Source: Linnemannia hyalina (Eukaryota; Mortierellomycota; Mortierellomycetes; Mortierellales; Mortierellaceae). Taken from it: a stretch of 64,000 nt of DNA. Below the pieces are notes generated by a model. It was not told the DNA's origin, ran no database searches, and saw only the letters and a program-made list of their open reading frames with translations. Shown here one piece after another: positions 1 to 11,320 of this stretch. Position 1 is the stretch's first letter, and every line of letters begins with the position of its first letter. The DNA lies in contig JAHRHY010000020.1 in assembly GCA_019671135.1 (NCBI GenBank), positions 62,001-126,000 on the forward strand, written 5' to 3'. The position numbers and the translations under genes were made by a program.

Positions 1-235
1 ACAGTGCCTATCCTGCCTTCATCGGGTTGAACCGCCCAGAAGTGCGGTGGAGCAACGTCATGAAGATAGTTGTGAGTCGGTCGCTGGGGCGTTGTAGTGC
101 TGTTCCTTCTGTCAGCGTATGGGTGCGCGCGTGTGGGCGACGTCCTTCGTGGCGGTGTTCTGCCGCTGTCGCTAGTAGAGCGAGGAGGGGACGGGGTATT
201 GTCTCCTTGGGGACCAGATGAGGGAGCGTTGTCAT

Positions 236-710
236 CGTTCATGATGTGTGTGTTTTGTTGCGCTGTCGAGAAGGAGAGTTGTTGGGAGATGGTAAAGGTG
301 TGTTGACAAAGTGTTTTACTTTTTCATTCCTCCTCCATCCTTCTCACTTGTGATCTTGTGCAAAGTTCTCACAAAGCGCATTCATCGCTACCTGATGGTC
401 ATCTGCCATTGGTTCATGCTTGAATCACGCCATCCCATAGAAAATCTTGAGAATCAACAAACGATGACATCGTCTTTTATTTTCAACATCATGTGACACT
501 AATCGTCAGTGGAGATCTTACCTGCGGTGAGGTTTTGTCTCTGCTCAAGCATCACAATCGATGCGAGGTCGTGCTTTTGATACCCTTGAGTATAAGCGGT
601 AGTGGTTCCAGTGTTTTCAGACTGGAGTGGTGCCAGTAGTGAGACGGTGCTCTGTCAGCTGCATGGCTGACCTTCCATACGGTGATGGGTGTGCATTCAT
701 TCCTTTCGTG

Positions 711-748
<38 letters not shown>

Positions 749-1030
749 AAGTGAATGCGTGTAGGGGTGTGTGAAGTGGGGAAGATCCCTATTGTGAATT
801 CGTTAAGAAAAATGGAGAATAATAACCGGGGTTGTGATAGTAAAGGTTATGATGGGAATAGGAATAACGAAACAAAGAGAGGGATCTGTTTAATTCAGGG
901 ACGAAGAGTCCTTATGTACTCTTCGTCCTAATGATACACGTGATTATAGCACAACACACCCTTGCTCTGTTACTATTACATTGTCCCTCCTCCACAATAT
1001 AGTAAACTCTGTGCAGACACCGATGGGTAC
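236..1030. other. No gene recognised; 32-T tract
   Basis: No reading frame with recognisable content was found on either strand. The only clear landmark is an uninterrupted run of 32 T at 713-744. The stretch lies next to LTR debris starting at 1031 and is probably non-coding or transposon-derived. Confidence 0.5.
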
Positions 1031-1272
1031 TGTAACAGGAGCAGAGCAAGAGTGTATGAACAAGGGACAGAGGGGGAGACAAGGACGAGGGGAGGGACAA
1101 GATAGTAGGAGGGTCAAGAGGAAAGGCTAAAAACGGATGATGTTTATTATACAGAGAGAGAGAGGTATTTATACTAATATCTGGGAGGCGTGGTTGTTAG
1201 GGAGAGTGGAGGCGCGGTGGGGTCTGGTCAGAGTGGAGGCGAAGTAAGAGAACAGTCTACGATACTATCACA
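1031..1272 (+). mobile_element. Solo LTR (family starting TGTAACAG)
   Basis: The 242-bp segment begins TGTAACAGGAGC and ends ATCACA, and is flanked on both sides by the 5-bp direct repeat GGTAC (1026-1030 and 1273-1277). TG...CA ends plus a perfect 5-bp target-site duplication identify a solo LTR left by recombination. The same 5' half recurs at 23576 and 42274. It contains the promoter-like run GGTATTTATAC near 1165. No internal coding region of this family is present in the window. Confidence 0.8.
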
Positions 1273-1284
1273 GGTACCAAGCAC

Positions 1285-1444
1285 TGCGATAAAATAAGGT
1301 TTAGACTCACTTTGTAAGTAACGAGACAAGAAGAAGGTTGTATTAGGGCCCACCAGGAACGATCTCTTATGTCGTTCCTGGTGGCTTAGTTCTAGCTAGT
1401 TCATGTCTTCATCTATCTATGATCCACAAGGCAAATACGCAACA
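1285..1444 (-). mobile_element. Solo LTR of the chromodomain gypsy element
   Basis: This 160-bp block is, on the minus strand, identical by eye to the two LTRs of the full-length element at 4977-11480. It is bounded by a perfect 5-bp target-site duplication, AGCAC (1280-1284 and 1445-1449), which fixes the LTR ends as TGTTGCG...TATCGCA. The identity implies very recent insertion followed by LTR-LTR recombination. Confidence 0.92.
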
Positions 1445-1479
1445 AGCACTTCAACATTTTTTTGTCGTAAATCGCCTTA

Positions 1480-1610
1480 AGGGAATTATGACGCGAATGT
1501 CACAGTGTTCTTGTCGATCGCGATCTGGGCTTCATCAACGACCAGCCGGAATTTTGCGTCAATTGAGAAGTTGGGATAGCAGCGGGCAATGAACATCTCT
1601 TGCATCGATA
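1480..1610 (-). pseudogene. Crinkler-type NTPase scrap (Walker B region)
   Basis: On the minus strand this translates to a short stretch containing RLVVDEAQ, the Walker B block of the CRN P-loop NTPase, and it aligns with the better preserved copy near 12300-12390. Nothing else of the gene survives; stop codons follow on the LTR side. It is adjacent to the solo LTR at 1285-1444. Recognition rests on one motif and the neighbouring residues. Confidence 0.55.
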
Positions 1611-2510
1611 TAAATTCTAGGTCGATAATCGATGCGCAGTGCAACAGGAACGAGGAATAGTGAATGAGAAGACGTGAGGAACAGGGGACTAGGAAGCAGG
1701 GACAGGGTCAAGAGAATCAGGGACAGGAACAAGGATGGTGCCACGTTTAGTGCCAAGTTCATCCATGTCGAGATCCCATTAAGTTGATGCAACTTCGCCC
1801 GCGTGACGTCACCGTATTGACACGGTCCCGACACGCGCCCTCTTACATGGTTCTACTGTCGCCTTCGGATAATAGAGCATCGCTTAATATAGCAAACCGC
1901 TTACAGTGACCAAGGGGTCCAACTCCAATTCCCCCGCACTACTTTTGCACCCAGTACTAGAACACTCATACAGTACCACTTGAACAACACTCTGTTTCTG
2001 TATCTGAACCCTCTGTACTCTGTTATCTTCTGTCTGCCTCTGTTATCCACTCTTCCCTATCATATTCTGCCCAGCTCTGTTCTGTCTGATCTGCACCCGC
2101 TATAAGATCAACCGCTCTGTCTGCCCTCTGGACCTGTCTAAGTTCACTGCACCTATACACTTGGGTCAAGGAGCAACTGTTCCCGTCTTGAAAATTAGGT
2201 TGTTTTTGAATAAAGAAGCAGCTTTTACTGGAGAAACAACGAAGGTGATGTTGTTCCAGCACTCACTGGTGAAAGCACAGCGATTCCCAATAGGCTCCAT
2301 GGCGGTACACGGGTCTTGTCGACAGCGATACAGAGAGATAGAGAAAAAGACAGAGAGAAGTCTATTTGGTGGGCAGGTTGGGGTTAAGGAATAAACAGAG
2401 TCAAAACGATAGCACGTGTGAACATAAAAGCGAAGCCAGGCTGATTCACTTCTTTTTTAGCTTCTTTCCTTTCTTCCACAGCCTTCATACCCATTCCCAA
2501 GCTTCTCATC
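1611..2510. other. No confident gene; probable 5' flank of the Hint gene
   Basis: No reading frame with recognisable content. The right part is directly upstream of the start codon at 2511 and includes a pyrimidine-rich run ending TTCCACAG at about 2472-2481, which could be the 3' end of a 5'UTR intron. No TATA element stands out. Confidence 0.4.
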
Positions 2511-4705
2511 ATGTCTTTACGCACCCAAAACCACTCTCACACCTCACACAGAAAGTATGAACGATACCACCCTTGGCCTCTACGTCTACGTTTTGCACCT
2601 GCTATGTCCTGAAAAGATATCCTCCATCACTAACGCCCTGTTTCTTTGGTGGCACTGTGCATAACAGGGTTGAAGGTCAGGCTCGGGGATCAAACAGCGA
2701 CGACGACTACGTTCAAGAACACCCAGTCCACACAATGCGCACACGCAAGAGGTATGAAGGAAATTTCCATCCGTTCCTGATCGGCATATAGCGTACTTCC
2801 CGTCATCCCAGTCGAGAAGTCTCCATCGCTGATGCTTTGTTTGGTGGCACTTTGGCTAAATAGAGAGAAGAGGGAAGCAGCTGAGGCTCTACAAAACAAG
2901 GAAAACAATCGTCTCAGGTATGAATGCTGCCATGATACTTCCAAACCACTCGTATCTACCTCTTTATGTGATTCGAGAGAATTCACCACTTACATATTAT
3001 CTTTTCGGTGGCGTTTTTACAAGTCCAAGACGCAGATTGAATGAACACAACGAAGGGAAAGAAAAGAAAGAGGAAGGATATATCACTACATCCACCGTGC
3101 CACGATCGAGTCGGATCTTGCGAACCAGGTATGGACGATGCCAATAGTGCCATTGATCGGCATGCACATACCGATATACTATATGCGTCGAGCTTATTTC
3201 CTGACGCTTGCTTTTTTGGTGGCGCTTTCCCCTAAACAGACAGAACAAGCACTCGTTGTTGAATAACGACGACGACCACGACCAAGGCTCCAGCACCCCT
3301 GTCGCTATCACCACAATGTCTTCACACTCACGAAGGTATAGACGATGCCATTGGGCTCTTGATCTACATACAGTAGAAACCCCTACTGACAATCCTTGAG
3401 CTGACTACTCTCTTTTTACTTTATTATCAAATAGAGCAAACGGAATAGTGAAGAAGATCGAAAGTCAGGACAAATCCCTTGCTTGGAAGAGGTCGAGAGT
3501 TGAGGGAGATGAAGGCGACAATGCTATCACCGCCATCTCGTATGTGACATGTAACCAAAATTGCTCCGCAAGTCAGTTGTTACTTCATCAGTGCCTCTGC
3601 ACATACTTATTTATTATTAACGTCTTATCATTGTCACTGGTGGACTTGTGTTTTTTGTTCACTCGAGTAGAGAAGTGCCCTGGAGTCCATTTGAAAACAA
3701 GGACTCTGTTCTCATACTTGGCGACTGGAACGAAGAAAAAATCGATAGCGTCCATGATGATGATGATGATGACCTTTGGCCGGACAAGAGCATTGGCGAC
3801 ACATATTCCAGTGAGGATGAATATGCGGATGAGACCGAAAATCGTGGCGCCCGCTTCAACACTGTTCATATGCGCCAAGCCTGCAAGACTAACCAATATG
3901 GCGAGATGCTGGGCAAGGCAGCCCAATTCGGAAAACCTTATCTTGCACATGGAGACCATGAGCGACAAACAGCGGGCATATTCAGGGAACCCACCAAAGA
4001 CTCGAGAAATAGCAGCAGCAATGACCTGAGATCCAGTCATAACAGAGTCGCCTCGAGCAGCGTCTGCGGTACACCAGGTACGAGCCGTAGCCGGGCCGTC
4101 TCAGGCAAGACCATCAGGGATAGTGACGGTGGTATTCCTGGCACACCCAGCGCTTCCAGCTCGAGGGGCACCACTACCACTACCAACGATGGCCGTCAGG
4201 AAATGAGAAAAGTCCAGAAGAGATTTCGTGGAAGCGATGGATCGGGAGAAGAGGGCGGTTTCAACAGAGTGAGGAGCCTCGGCAAAACTTCGAAAAAGGG
4301 TGGCATAAGGCATATGAGCGACCCTGATGACGACGACGACTTAACCACAGACCCCAGCGACTCGGAGAATGATGATGCTCCCAGCATTGACATGGTAAGA
4401 AGAAGATATTGATATAAGAAGAACAAAATATCGGTATCCTCGGCAAGCTAAAATCGCAATTTCTTTTACTGTAGGGCTTTGGTGGCAACACACAAGTATT
4501 CATGGCTGATGGCACCACCAAGCGAATCAAGAATATCCAGCCAGGCGAATATGTCCTCGGACCCGACCGCATACCTCGCTTAGGAGGCCTTTCAAGTCCA
4601 AATTATCATATGGTGTTTGTTACATCTCTGCAGATCTTGACGATATCCACCGCGTCCATTAGAGGAGAGTGTATGTATGATATCAACCATTTAAAACAAC
4701 CACTG
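2511..4705 (+). CDS. Multi-exon protein ending in an intein/Hint-like block (interrupted gene)
   Basis: Exons that stay in one frame: 2511-2554, 2668-2751, 2864-2917, 3024-3128, 3240-3335, 3435-3539, 3671-4394 and 4475 onward. The first six junctions are all phase 2 and the internal exons are multiples of three, strongly supporting the model. The N-terminal ~400 residues are polar and low-complexity (Asp runs, Ser/Thr-rich). The last exon begins GFGGNTQVFMADGTTKRI and continues with a PGEYVLGPD segment, the typical first block of Hint/intein domains (around 'MADGT.K.I..I..G..VLG.D'). Inteins start with Cys or Ser; here the matching position is Gly, so splicing activity is doubtful. Reading continues to a stop at 4703-4705 without further Hint similarity. 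A gypsy element starts 270 bp downstream. Function unknown. Confidence 0.6.
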
Positions 4706-4976
4706 TAACATTCCTTGCGCGATTATCCTACTAAACACAACTACATTCTCCAAACAACAAAGTCTTCTTATTTTTCGCTCACCAATATCTTGAATGTGTT
4801 CATCTACTATTAAACTGTAACCCTCACTGCAAGATTCGACAGAGTAGTTCTTGTATGTGATCATCTAAAGCACTTGTATTCTCAACTGTATCTTTGTCGT
4901 GAAATACAGGGGAGAGATTACATTTTAAAAATTCTTGTGCTGTCTATTGCTATTTTATTCTGTGTTCTGTTGCCCA

Positions 4977-5136
4977 TGTTGCGTATTTGCCTTGTGGATC
5001 ATAGATAGATGAAGACATGAACTAGCTAGAACTAAGCCACCAGGAACGACATAAGAGATCGTTCCTGGTGGGCCCTAATACAACCTTCTTCTTGTCTCGT
5101 TACTTACAAAGTGAGTCTAAACCTTATTTTATCGCA
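4977..5136 (+). repeat. 5' LTR of the gypsy element
   Basis: 160 bp, TGTTGCG...TATCGCA, identical to the 3' LTR. It contains a perfect 13-bp inverted repeat (CCACCAGGAACGA at 5037-5049 and its complement at 5059-5071) with a 9-nt loop, which would form a stable hairpin in the transcript. Confidence 0.95.
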
Positions 5137-6059
5137 GTTTTTTTAACGAATCCAAGTGGTTTGTTTGTATTGTTTTTATCTATCCATTGAACTGTTTTTG
5201 CATCCTTGGTGCATTCAGTTTCAATCCATCAAGCTGTTTATACATCCGTTGTGCATACAGTCTTGTCGAGTTGGTTGTACATCCTTTGTGCATCCATTCT
5301 CTTTCAATCCACTCTCTGGTTCTTCTAGAGTAGTGATTGACGTACGCCCCACAGGTTCAATCCCGTGTGTGTCGTACTATTGTTCTTTCGCTCTTCAGTC
5401 CTTCTGGAGCACTGTCAAATTTTGACTGTGGTGATTGAACTACGGTCCGCAGACTCAACGCCTGTGTGTATCGTACTTGCCTTTGAGCATTTATTACAAT
5501 TGACTCCGTATTCAACTCGCCGGTTGCTTACACTTGAGTCGCGAACGTCTGATTGCCTTCGGTCGTTTCGCCATTGTCATTGCATTGACTTCTCCATCTC
5601 GCTGAATTGCAATTTGGAAAAGATCAATTGCCTTATTATTATTTTACTTCGGATCCACTGTCTGTCTCACTCTCGACTCGCCAGTCGCTTGTTTGTCTGT
5701 ACCATCTTGGTATGTCAGTTCATCTAAAGTAGATCTCAAGAAATAAAACGAAAAGATGTTATTCTTATCAATGAGCTAGTTATGTGAGTCTGAATCACCG
5801 TAATGCGGTAAAGCATTTGCATCACATGATGCAGATGAAGAAACAAAAAAGTCGATGTCATCACTTTTTATTTTATGATTCGTGAGCGAGTGACGCATGC
5901 ACCAATGACAGATGACCACGCATGAAGAAAAAAAAAGAATGCTTCAGTGACAATTCGAATAAGAAAAAGATGATGAAAAGGATGGACGCTACACCTTCCA
6001 TCACACACCACTCTTTCTTTTTTTATTTATTGCCACGCACTCTTTTCCTCACACAAACT
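5137..6059 (+). other. Gypsy 5' leader (untranslated)
   Basis: About 920 bp between the 5' LTR and the first good gag start. It has only short overlapping frames with no recognisable content. CATCCNTTGTGCAT-like segments recur at 5200-5300. It is probably the RNA leader with packaging and priming signals. Confidence 0.5.
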
Positions 6060-6914
6060 ATGTCAACCCACACCTCGCCAAAGCAGTCGCCAACACGTTC
6101 GCCAAGTGACAAAGCTGGCAACACCCGTTCGAGCGGTAGCAGCAAGCATAACGACCCTCCAAAGTCAACTGTTCGACCACACCCATATGCAAGCGGACGG
6201 AGCAGCCCAACAACTACCCAACAACCAGTTCTCAAGACGGATCCTCGCCTTTTTGAACAGGTCCAGCCCAGGCTGTGGGCAATCCAGCCGGAAGAAGAGT
6301 TAGTTGGGGATACTGCCATGACGAATGGACAAGCCCTACTCTTACATCTCCAAACGTCGCAGACATATGCGTCGGCTCATATCATTAGGCGGTTGTGCGA
6401 ATTGAACAAGATGTTTGAAGAGCAACCACAGGGTCCTGAGACACAAACACTCGACCTGGGCTCGATCAATGACCTGCAGGACGCGGAGTATCTAGAGTAT
6501 AAGCGGACGACGGAAGGTCTCGAATGCAAGATCAATGTTGTCGAAACCACCCTGTCCCGGTTCGACAACTATTGCCAAAGAAGAGTTGCTTTCTCACGGG
6601 ATCGCACTCTCAACAGCTACACATACTTGCACCGACCATACCTCATGAGCGGGGAAGCAGGATCGAGCATAAAGAAACAAGTGGATCGAGTCCTCCATGC
6701 CCGCGAGGCACGGAGTGCCAGGAGGGAACAACGATCGAAGGAGAAAGTAGTGGATCGATCACGCTCACGATCGCCGGTAACGGTCAGACGACGCACTGTC
6801 ATTCCAGAGCGTGAAAGATGCACTGACCACGAGGATCTCGGAGCAATCACGCCGCACTGGCCTGAACTTTGCCCCAAGAGACACGGTAGCGATCATGAGC
6901 AGTACTCTGCCTGA
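6060..6914 (+). CDS. Gag-like protein of the gypsy element
   Basis: 284 residues from the ATG at 6060. An upstream in-frame ATG at 5922 would add a Lys-rich then hydrophobic stretch that does not look like gag, so 6060 is preferred. The N-terminus is Ser/Thr/Pro-rich and disordered, the middle (about 75-200) is helical, and the C-terminus is basic with an Arg/Ser-rich run suited to RNA binding. No CCHC zinc knuckle is visible. It ends in TGA; pol lies downstream. Assignment is by position and composition rather than a specific motif. Confidence 0.65.
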   Translation: MSTHTSPKQSPTRSPSDKAGNTRSSGSSKHNDPPKSTVRPHPYASGRSSPTTTQQPVLKTDPRLFEQVQPRLWAIQPEEELVGDTAMTNGQALLLHLQTSQTYASAHIIRRLCELNKMFEEQPQGPETQTLDLGSINDLQDAEYLEYKRTTEGLECKINVVETTLSRFDNYCQRRVAFSRDRTLNSYTYLHRPYLMSGEAGSSIKKQVDRVLHAREARSARREQRSKEKVVDRSRSRSPVTVRRRTVIPERERCTDHEDLGAITPHWPELCPKRHGSDHEQYSA

Positions 6915-7310
6915 AGCAGGTGAGCCCCGTTATCCTGAACCCAATCATGTTGACACGCCTATCAGTTGTGAAAGAAGAAGAAAGTCAAGACTGCATTATT
7001 AACTATAGTGCTGTTTCTGTGAACGCTTTGCAGGAGGTTACCAGCAAAACAATCCCGGAGCACAAACACGCTAGGTTATCAATGCCGGTGGAGCCACGAA
7101 ACAATTTGTTGTCGGCGGATGTTACAAATAAAACAGTTGAAGTGGTAAACAACCCGAGTCTTGATGGTGTAAGAAGGAAGAAAAGTAGGATGAAGAAGAA
7201 AAAAAAGATCGTGTTGTCCAACTTTGCGATGTCGGTTCATCTAGGTTCATCTCCTTTGCATCCTCTTGACGGATGGGAAAGTAGAGTTGATGCTGACATG
7301 GCTGCATTGA

Positions 7311-10300
7311 AAGGAAAAGATCAAGTATGGTGCTGTTGGTGTAATCAAGGAAGATGTTGTTGATTGTGCTCTTGGTGCGTACAAGGTCGAGGATGACAAA
7401 GATGGACTTTTTTCAAATAGTACACATTTGGTAAATAACTCAATGATGACGTTGTGTACAATGGTTACCTTTTCGAATTTGGTGACGGTGATTTCGGCAA
7501 TTGTGCAAAAGACATATGGATCTGCCAGACGCAAGAATCAACCAGACAATCGTTTGTTTATTCCCGTCAGGATTCATGGAGATCAGCACCTTGCGCTCAT
7601 CGACACAGGAGCCACTCACTCGTTCATCAGCTCAGGAATAGTCAGCAAATATTCGATCCCAGTCAATAAAATGAAAGGGTACATCGAGTTAGCGGATACA
7701 TCGACTATTGCACGCATCGGCGAAACAGAGAACATGGAGGTTATCTGTGGAAAGAATTTGCTTTGCGCACCATACGAAGTTATTGATCAACCCCACGCCA
7801 TCACCATTGGTATGGATCTCTTTCATCGGTATGGCTTCAACATCATAGGTTTACCTGACCCAGTAGAGTCTCCTGATCGAGTACCTATGCCTGTTGAGGA
7901 CGAGAAGCCGACTCTCATACCTCTTATGACACCCCCTGTGGAGACGACGCGGGAGTACATCGAGGAAAAGAAGTCATTTATGGAGTGCGTCAAGGAGCTA
8001 CTGGAGGAGAACGCAAGGATCCCTTCCACCAGCTTTTGCCCAATTCCGGAGATGAAGGTGTTTTTACCTGTACCGGAGGGCATTACTTTGAATCGACGTT
8101 CAAGAGTGTTCGCTCAGTCACAACGACCCATTCTGGATGACGCAGTAGATCGCTGGTTGCAGGACGATGTAATTACACTGGCACCGGCTGGTAATCGTCA
8201 CAACAACACTCTGACGCTCGCAGCAAAGAAGGATGCAAATGGTGAGAAAACCCTTTATCGTGTTTGTCTTGACCCACGCCCTCTCAATGCTCACTTACCT
8301 GATGACAATTTTCCTGTACCTCTTATATCAGAGATCATGCAGTTTGCAGGAGGCAATGCTGTGTTCTCGACGGTGGATTTGCGTCAGGCTTATCATCGAC
8401 TTCCGATTCATAAGGAAGACAGACCGCTTACAGCATTCACGCACAATGGAGTACAGTACATGTTCAAGAAAGCCCCTTTCGGCTTGAAGCCCTTGTCCAG
8501 TCTGTTCCAACGTGGAATGTCAAGGATTCTCGGCGATTTGGATTTTGTCCGCAATTTTATTGATGACATTCTGATTGCTTCGAAGGATCGAGCGGACCAT
8601 CTTGCGCATGTTATGGTTGTCATTGAACGTCTGACCAAAGCCAAACTAATTATCAACATTGAGAAATGTAGATTCTATAGCACGCAGGTAGCATTACTTG
8701 GATTTGTAATTAATACCGCCGGCAGACGTGTGGACCCGAATAAGTTGGTGAACATTCAGGACTGGAGCCCGCCGACCACTGGAAAGCAGGTTCAGTCGTA
8801 CATGGGCACGTTCAACTTTTTTCGGGAGTATATGCCTCTTATCAGCACTGTTGCGGCACCGCTGGACGCGCTACGCAATGTACCTGGATCCTTCGTATTA
8901 AACGACATTCAATTACGGTGCTTCAATTCATTAAAGAATATTCTCACACAAGCTCCAGTACTTTCTTTTCCGGATTTCGGCCTACCCTTTTATGTTGCCA
9001 CAGATGCATCAAATGTTGGTGTCGGAGCGGTTCTGTATCAGTTACCGGGAGGCGAAGGTGAACCTGAGAATATTAAATATATCTCTTTTGTAGCGCGATC
9101 GTTACAGGATCGGGAAAGGAGATATTCGGCTACTCAAAAGGAGCTACTCGGGATTGTGTTCGCCCTCAAGAAGCTACATTATTATTTGTGGGGCAACCAT
9201 TTCACGCTCTTCACGGATCATCGAGCTCTCACCTACATGCATACGCAAAAGGACTTGAACTCAATGCTCACCGGATGGCAGGAGTTGATCTGGTCATACA
9301 CGTTCAAGGTTGTTTATCGCCCTGGCGTGCTTAATGTGCTTCCAGACGCTTTGTCTCGCCAGTTCCCGCCGGAGTTGTGGACGGGAAGAACAGAAGGGTC
9401 AGCGCCGACAAAGATTTATGGATACATGCATTTGATCCAGGATTCAACTACTCCTCGTCAAACAGTGAAGGTCTCTGAAAGGAGAACTATCCTAGCCGAC
9501 ACCCATGCACTTGGTCACTTTGGGACCAATGCCATGGTAAAACACATTCACGGAGTGGACAAGACCTGGCCTAATCTAGCCAAGGATTGTTTGGAGTTCG
9601 TTCAACGTTGCCAACAATGCCAGCGAAACAATATCGCTCGCAAAGGGTACCACCCAATGAAGGCCGTTCATGCTCAGTTACCAGGAGAACACATGGCTGT
9701 TGATCTAGCCGGACCTTTTCCTGTGGATAGCGGAGGTAATCGATTCCTTCTCATCTTAGTCGATGTTTGTACAAGATTTGTGTTCCTTGAACCTATACCG
9801 AACAAAGAGGCACTCACCGTCGCAAAGGTGTTGTTCAAAACATTTACTTTGATCGGTTTTCCCGCCATTCTACAATCTGACAACGGCAGAGAATTTGTCA
9901 ATGGGGCAATTAAAGTAATGACTACTAATTTAGGTGTGGACCATCGGTTGGTCACTCCTTATCACCCCAGAGGCAATGGTGTTGCCGAGAACCACGTCAA
10001 AACGGCGTGTAGCATTATCAGAAAAGAAATCGACGACCAGAAACAAAGTTGGGCATTACATGTTCCTATGGCACAGCTGGCCATGAACACGAGAATTGTG
10101 GCTCTTCACAACTCTTCGCCTTTTTCTTTGTTTTTTGCAAGGCGATTTAATGGACTGAGTAATCTCTCGGATGAAAAGGGTGTTATTCCTTCTCATGAAG
10201 TGCTCTTAGAACGCCTTGAATACATGACCAAGGTTGTTTTCCCAGCAATTCAAACCAAGACACGTGACACTCAACAGCGAATGATTGAGCGTTTTAACAG

Positions 10301-10982
10301 AACGGTACTGCACAATGAGTTCCCAGATGGAGCAAAAGTAATGTCTTTGGATCCTATTAGGGGTGACAAGCTATCGCCTCGTTACGAGGGCCCCTACACT
10401 GTTGTCCGCCGCACCACTGGTGGTTCTTATGCTCTCAAAGATGGGACAGGAGAATTACTGGGGCGCAATTTCGCACCATCACAGCTAAAGCTGGTACTGG
10501 ACGACTTTGAGGAAACAGAAACTTACGAAGTGGAAAAAATTCTCGACCATAGGGATGTTCCTGGGGAGGGAGTAGAGTACTACGTAAGTTGGAAAGGATA
10601 CAAGGAACGAACTTGGGAGCCTCAAAAGAACTTTGTTGAGAGAAAGTGTATCACAGACTATTGGAAGACCCGCGATCAACCAATTACACAATCTCTACCG
10701 CAGCCTCGTCAAACGTTGAAGACACATGAGTCAAGGAGCGAAGAGCAGGAGTCAGCTTCAAAGCAACGGAAGGCTAAAGATCGATCGAAAGATAAGCCAA
10801 TGAATGATACGATCAGTGATGAGATAAGTGGGGGCACGCGCAAGCATGGCAGCCCAAATGATAGTGCACAGATAGCAGTGCAATCAGAACCCCGCAAGCG
10901 CAAGCGCTTAATTAAGGAGACTGTCGAAAAGAGTAGCACGGAGAAAAGGACTACTCGCACGCGCAAGCGTGGTCGAAAGTAA
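7311..10982 (+). CDS. Pol polyprotein: protease-RT-RNase H-integrase-chromodomain
   Basis: The frame is open from 7311 but has no good ATG until the methionines near 7443. Counting from a TTG at 7428 (1184 codons): aspartic protease DTGATHS at about 59; RT with the VDLRQAYH block and a FIDD active site near 377 (variant of YxDD); RNase H with TDAS near 525; integrase zinc binding region (H-H-C-C, about 690-730); DD35E core with SDNGREF and VAENH exactly 35 residues apart; a chromodomain near 1034-1080 ending YVSWKGY...TWEP, which in chromoviruses directs integration to heterochromatin; and a basic tail. The frame upstream (6920-7363) is a different one and appears to carry the beginning of pol, so a frame change is needed near 7311-7363. 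The catalytic domains show no internal stop. Confidence 0.93.
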   Translation, partial: KEKIKYGAVGVIKEDVVDCALGAYKVEDDKDGLFSNSTHLVNNSMMTLCTMVTFSNLVTVISAIVQKTYGSARRKNQPDNRLFIPVRIHGDQHLALIDTGATHSFISSGIVSKYSIPVNKMKGYIELADTSTIARIGETENMEVICGKNLLCAPYEVIDQPHAITIGMDLFHRYGFNIIGLPDPVESPDRVPMPVEDEKPTLIPLMTPPVETTREYIEEKKSFMECVKELLEENARIPSTSFCPIPEMKVFLPVPEGITLNRRSRVFAQSQRPILDDAVDRWLQDDVITLAPAGNRHNNTLTLAAKKDANGEKTLYRVCLDPRPLNAHLPDDNFPVPLISEIMQFAGGNAVFSTVDLRQAYHRLPIHKEDRPLTAFTHNGVQYMFKKAPFGLKPLSSLFQRGMSRILGDLDFVRNFIDDILIASKDRADHLAHVMVVIERLTKAKLIINIEKCRFYSTQVALLGFVINTAGRRVDPNKLVNIQDWSPPTTGKQVQSYMGTFNFFREYMPLISTVAAPLDALRNVPGSFVLNDIQLRCFNSLKNILTQAPVLSFPDFGLPFYVATDASNVGVGAVLYQLPGGEGEPENIKYISFVARSLQDRERRYSATQKELLGIVFALKKLHYYLWGNHFTLFTDHRALTYMHTQKDLNSMLTGWQELIWSYTFKVVYRPGVLNVLPDALSRQFPPELWTGRTEGSAPTKIYGYMHLIQDSTTPRQTVKVSERRTILADTHALGHFGTNAMVKHIHGVDKTWPNLAKDCLEFVQRCQQCQRNNIARKGYHPMKAVHAQLPGEHMAVDLAGPFPVDSGGNRFLLILVDVCTRFVFLEPIPNKEALTVAKVLFKTFTLIGFPAILQSDNGREFVNGAIKVMTTNLGVDHRLVTPYHPRGNGVAENHVKTACSIIRKEIDDQKQSWALHVPMAQLAMNTRIVALHNSSPFSLFFARRFNGLSNLSDEKGVIPSHEVLLERLEYMTKVVFPAIQTKTRDTQQRMIERFNRTVLHNEFPDGAKVMSLDPIRGDKLSPRYEGPYTVVRRTTGGSYALKDGTGELLGRNFAPSQLKLVLDDFEETETYEVEKILDHRDVPGEGVEYYVSWKGYKERTWEPQKNFVERKCITDYWKTRDQPITQSLPQPRQTLKTHESRSEEQESASKQRKAKDRSKDKPMNDTISDEISGGTRKHGSPNDSAQIAVQSEPRKRKRLIKETVEKSSTEKRTTRTRKRGRK

Positions 10983-11320
10983 TCCTCATCACCACAAGAT
11001 GGAGTGAATGGAGAGAAGGGGTTTTTTTTCAGCTTTCCCCTTATAATCACGCATGAGGTTTTCCCTTTGGGTTTCCCCTCACGAGGATTTTGCTTTTTTG
11101 CCTCGAGTGATATGTACTATATGTCATGAGAGGTTTATTGACCCTCAACACGACTGACAAGGTTTCTTTTGTTTTCCTTTGCAGATCAGTGTATTTTTAT
11201 TTTCTTTTTTATTTTTATTTTCCTTTGGGTTTTCTTTTTTTCCCAAACACCACACACCACAAAGCACCCACGCGTTCCTTTCTTCTCAGGGCGGCTTTCA
11301 GCCTTCCCTTGGGAGGGAGT

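Noticed and set aside
4475..4510. Alternative acceptor after ACACACAAG at about 4500 for the last intron, matching the TTTGGTGGC pattern of the other introns
   Set aside because: It would destroy the Hint-like reading MADGTTKRI...VLGPD and hit a stop within about 30 codons.
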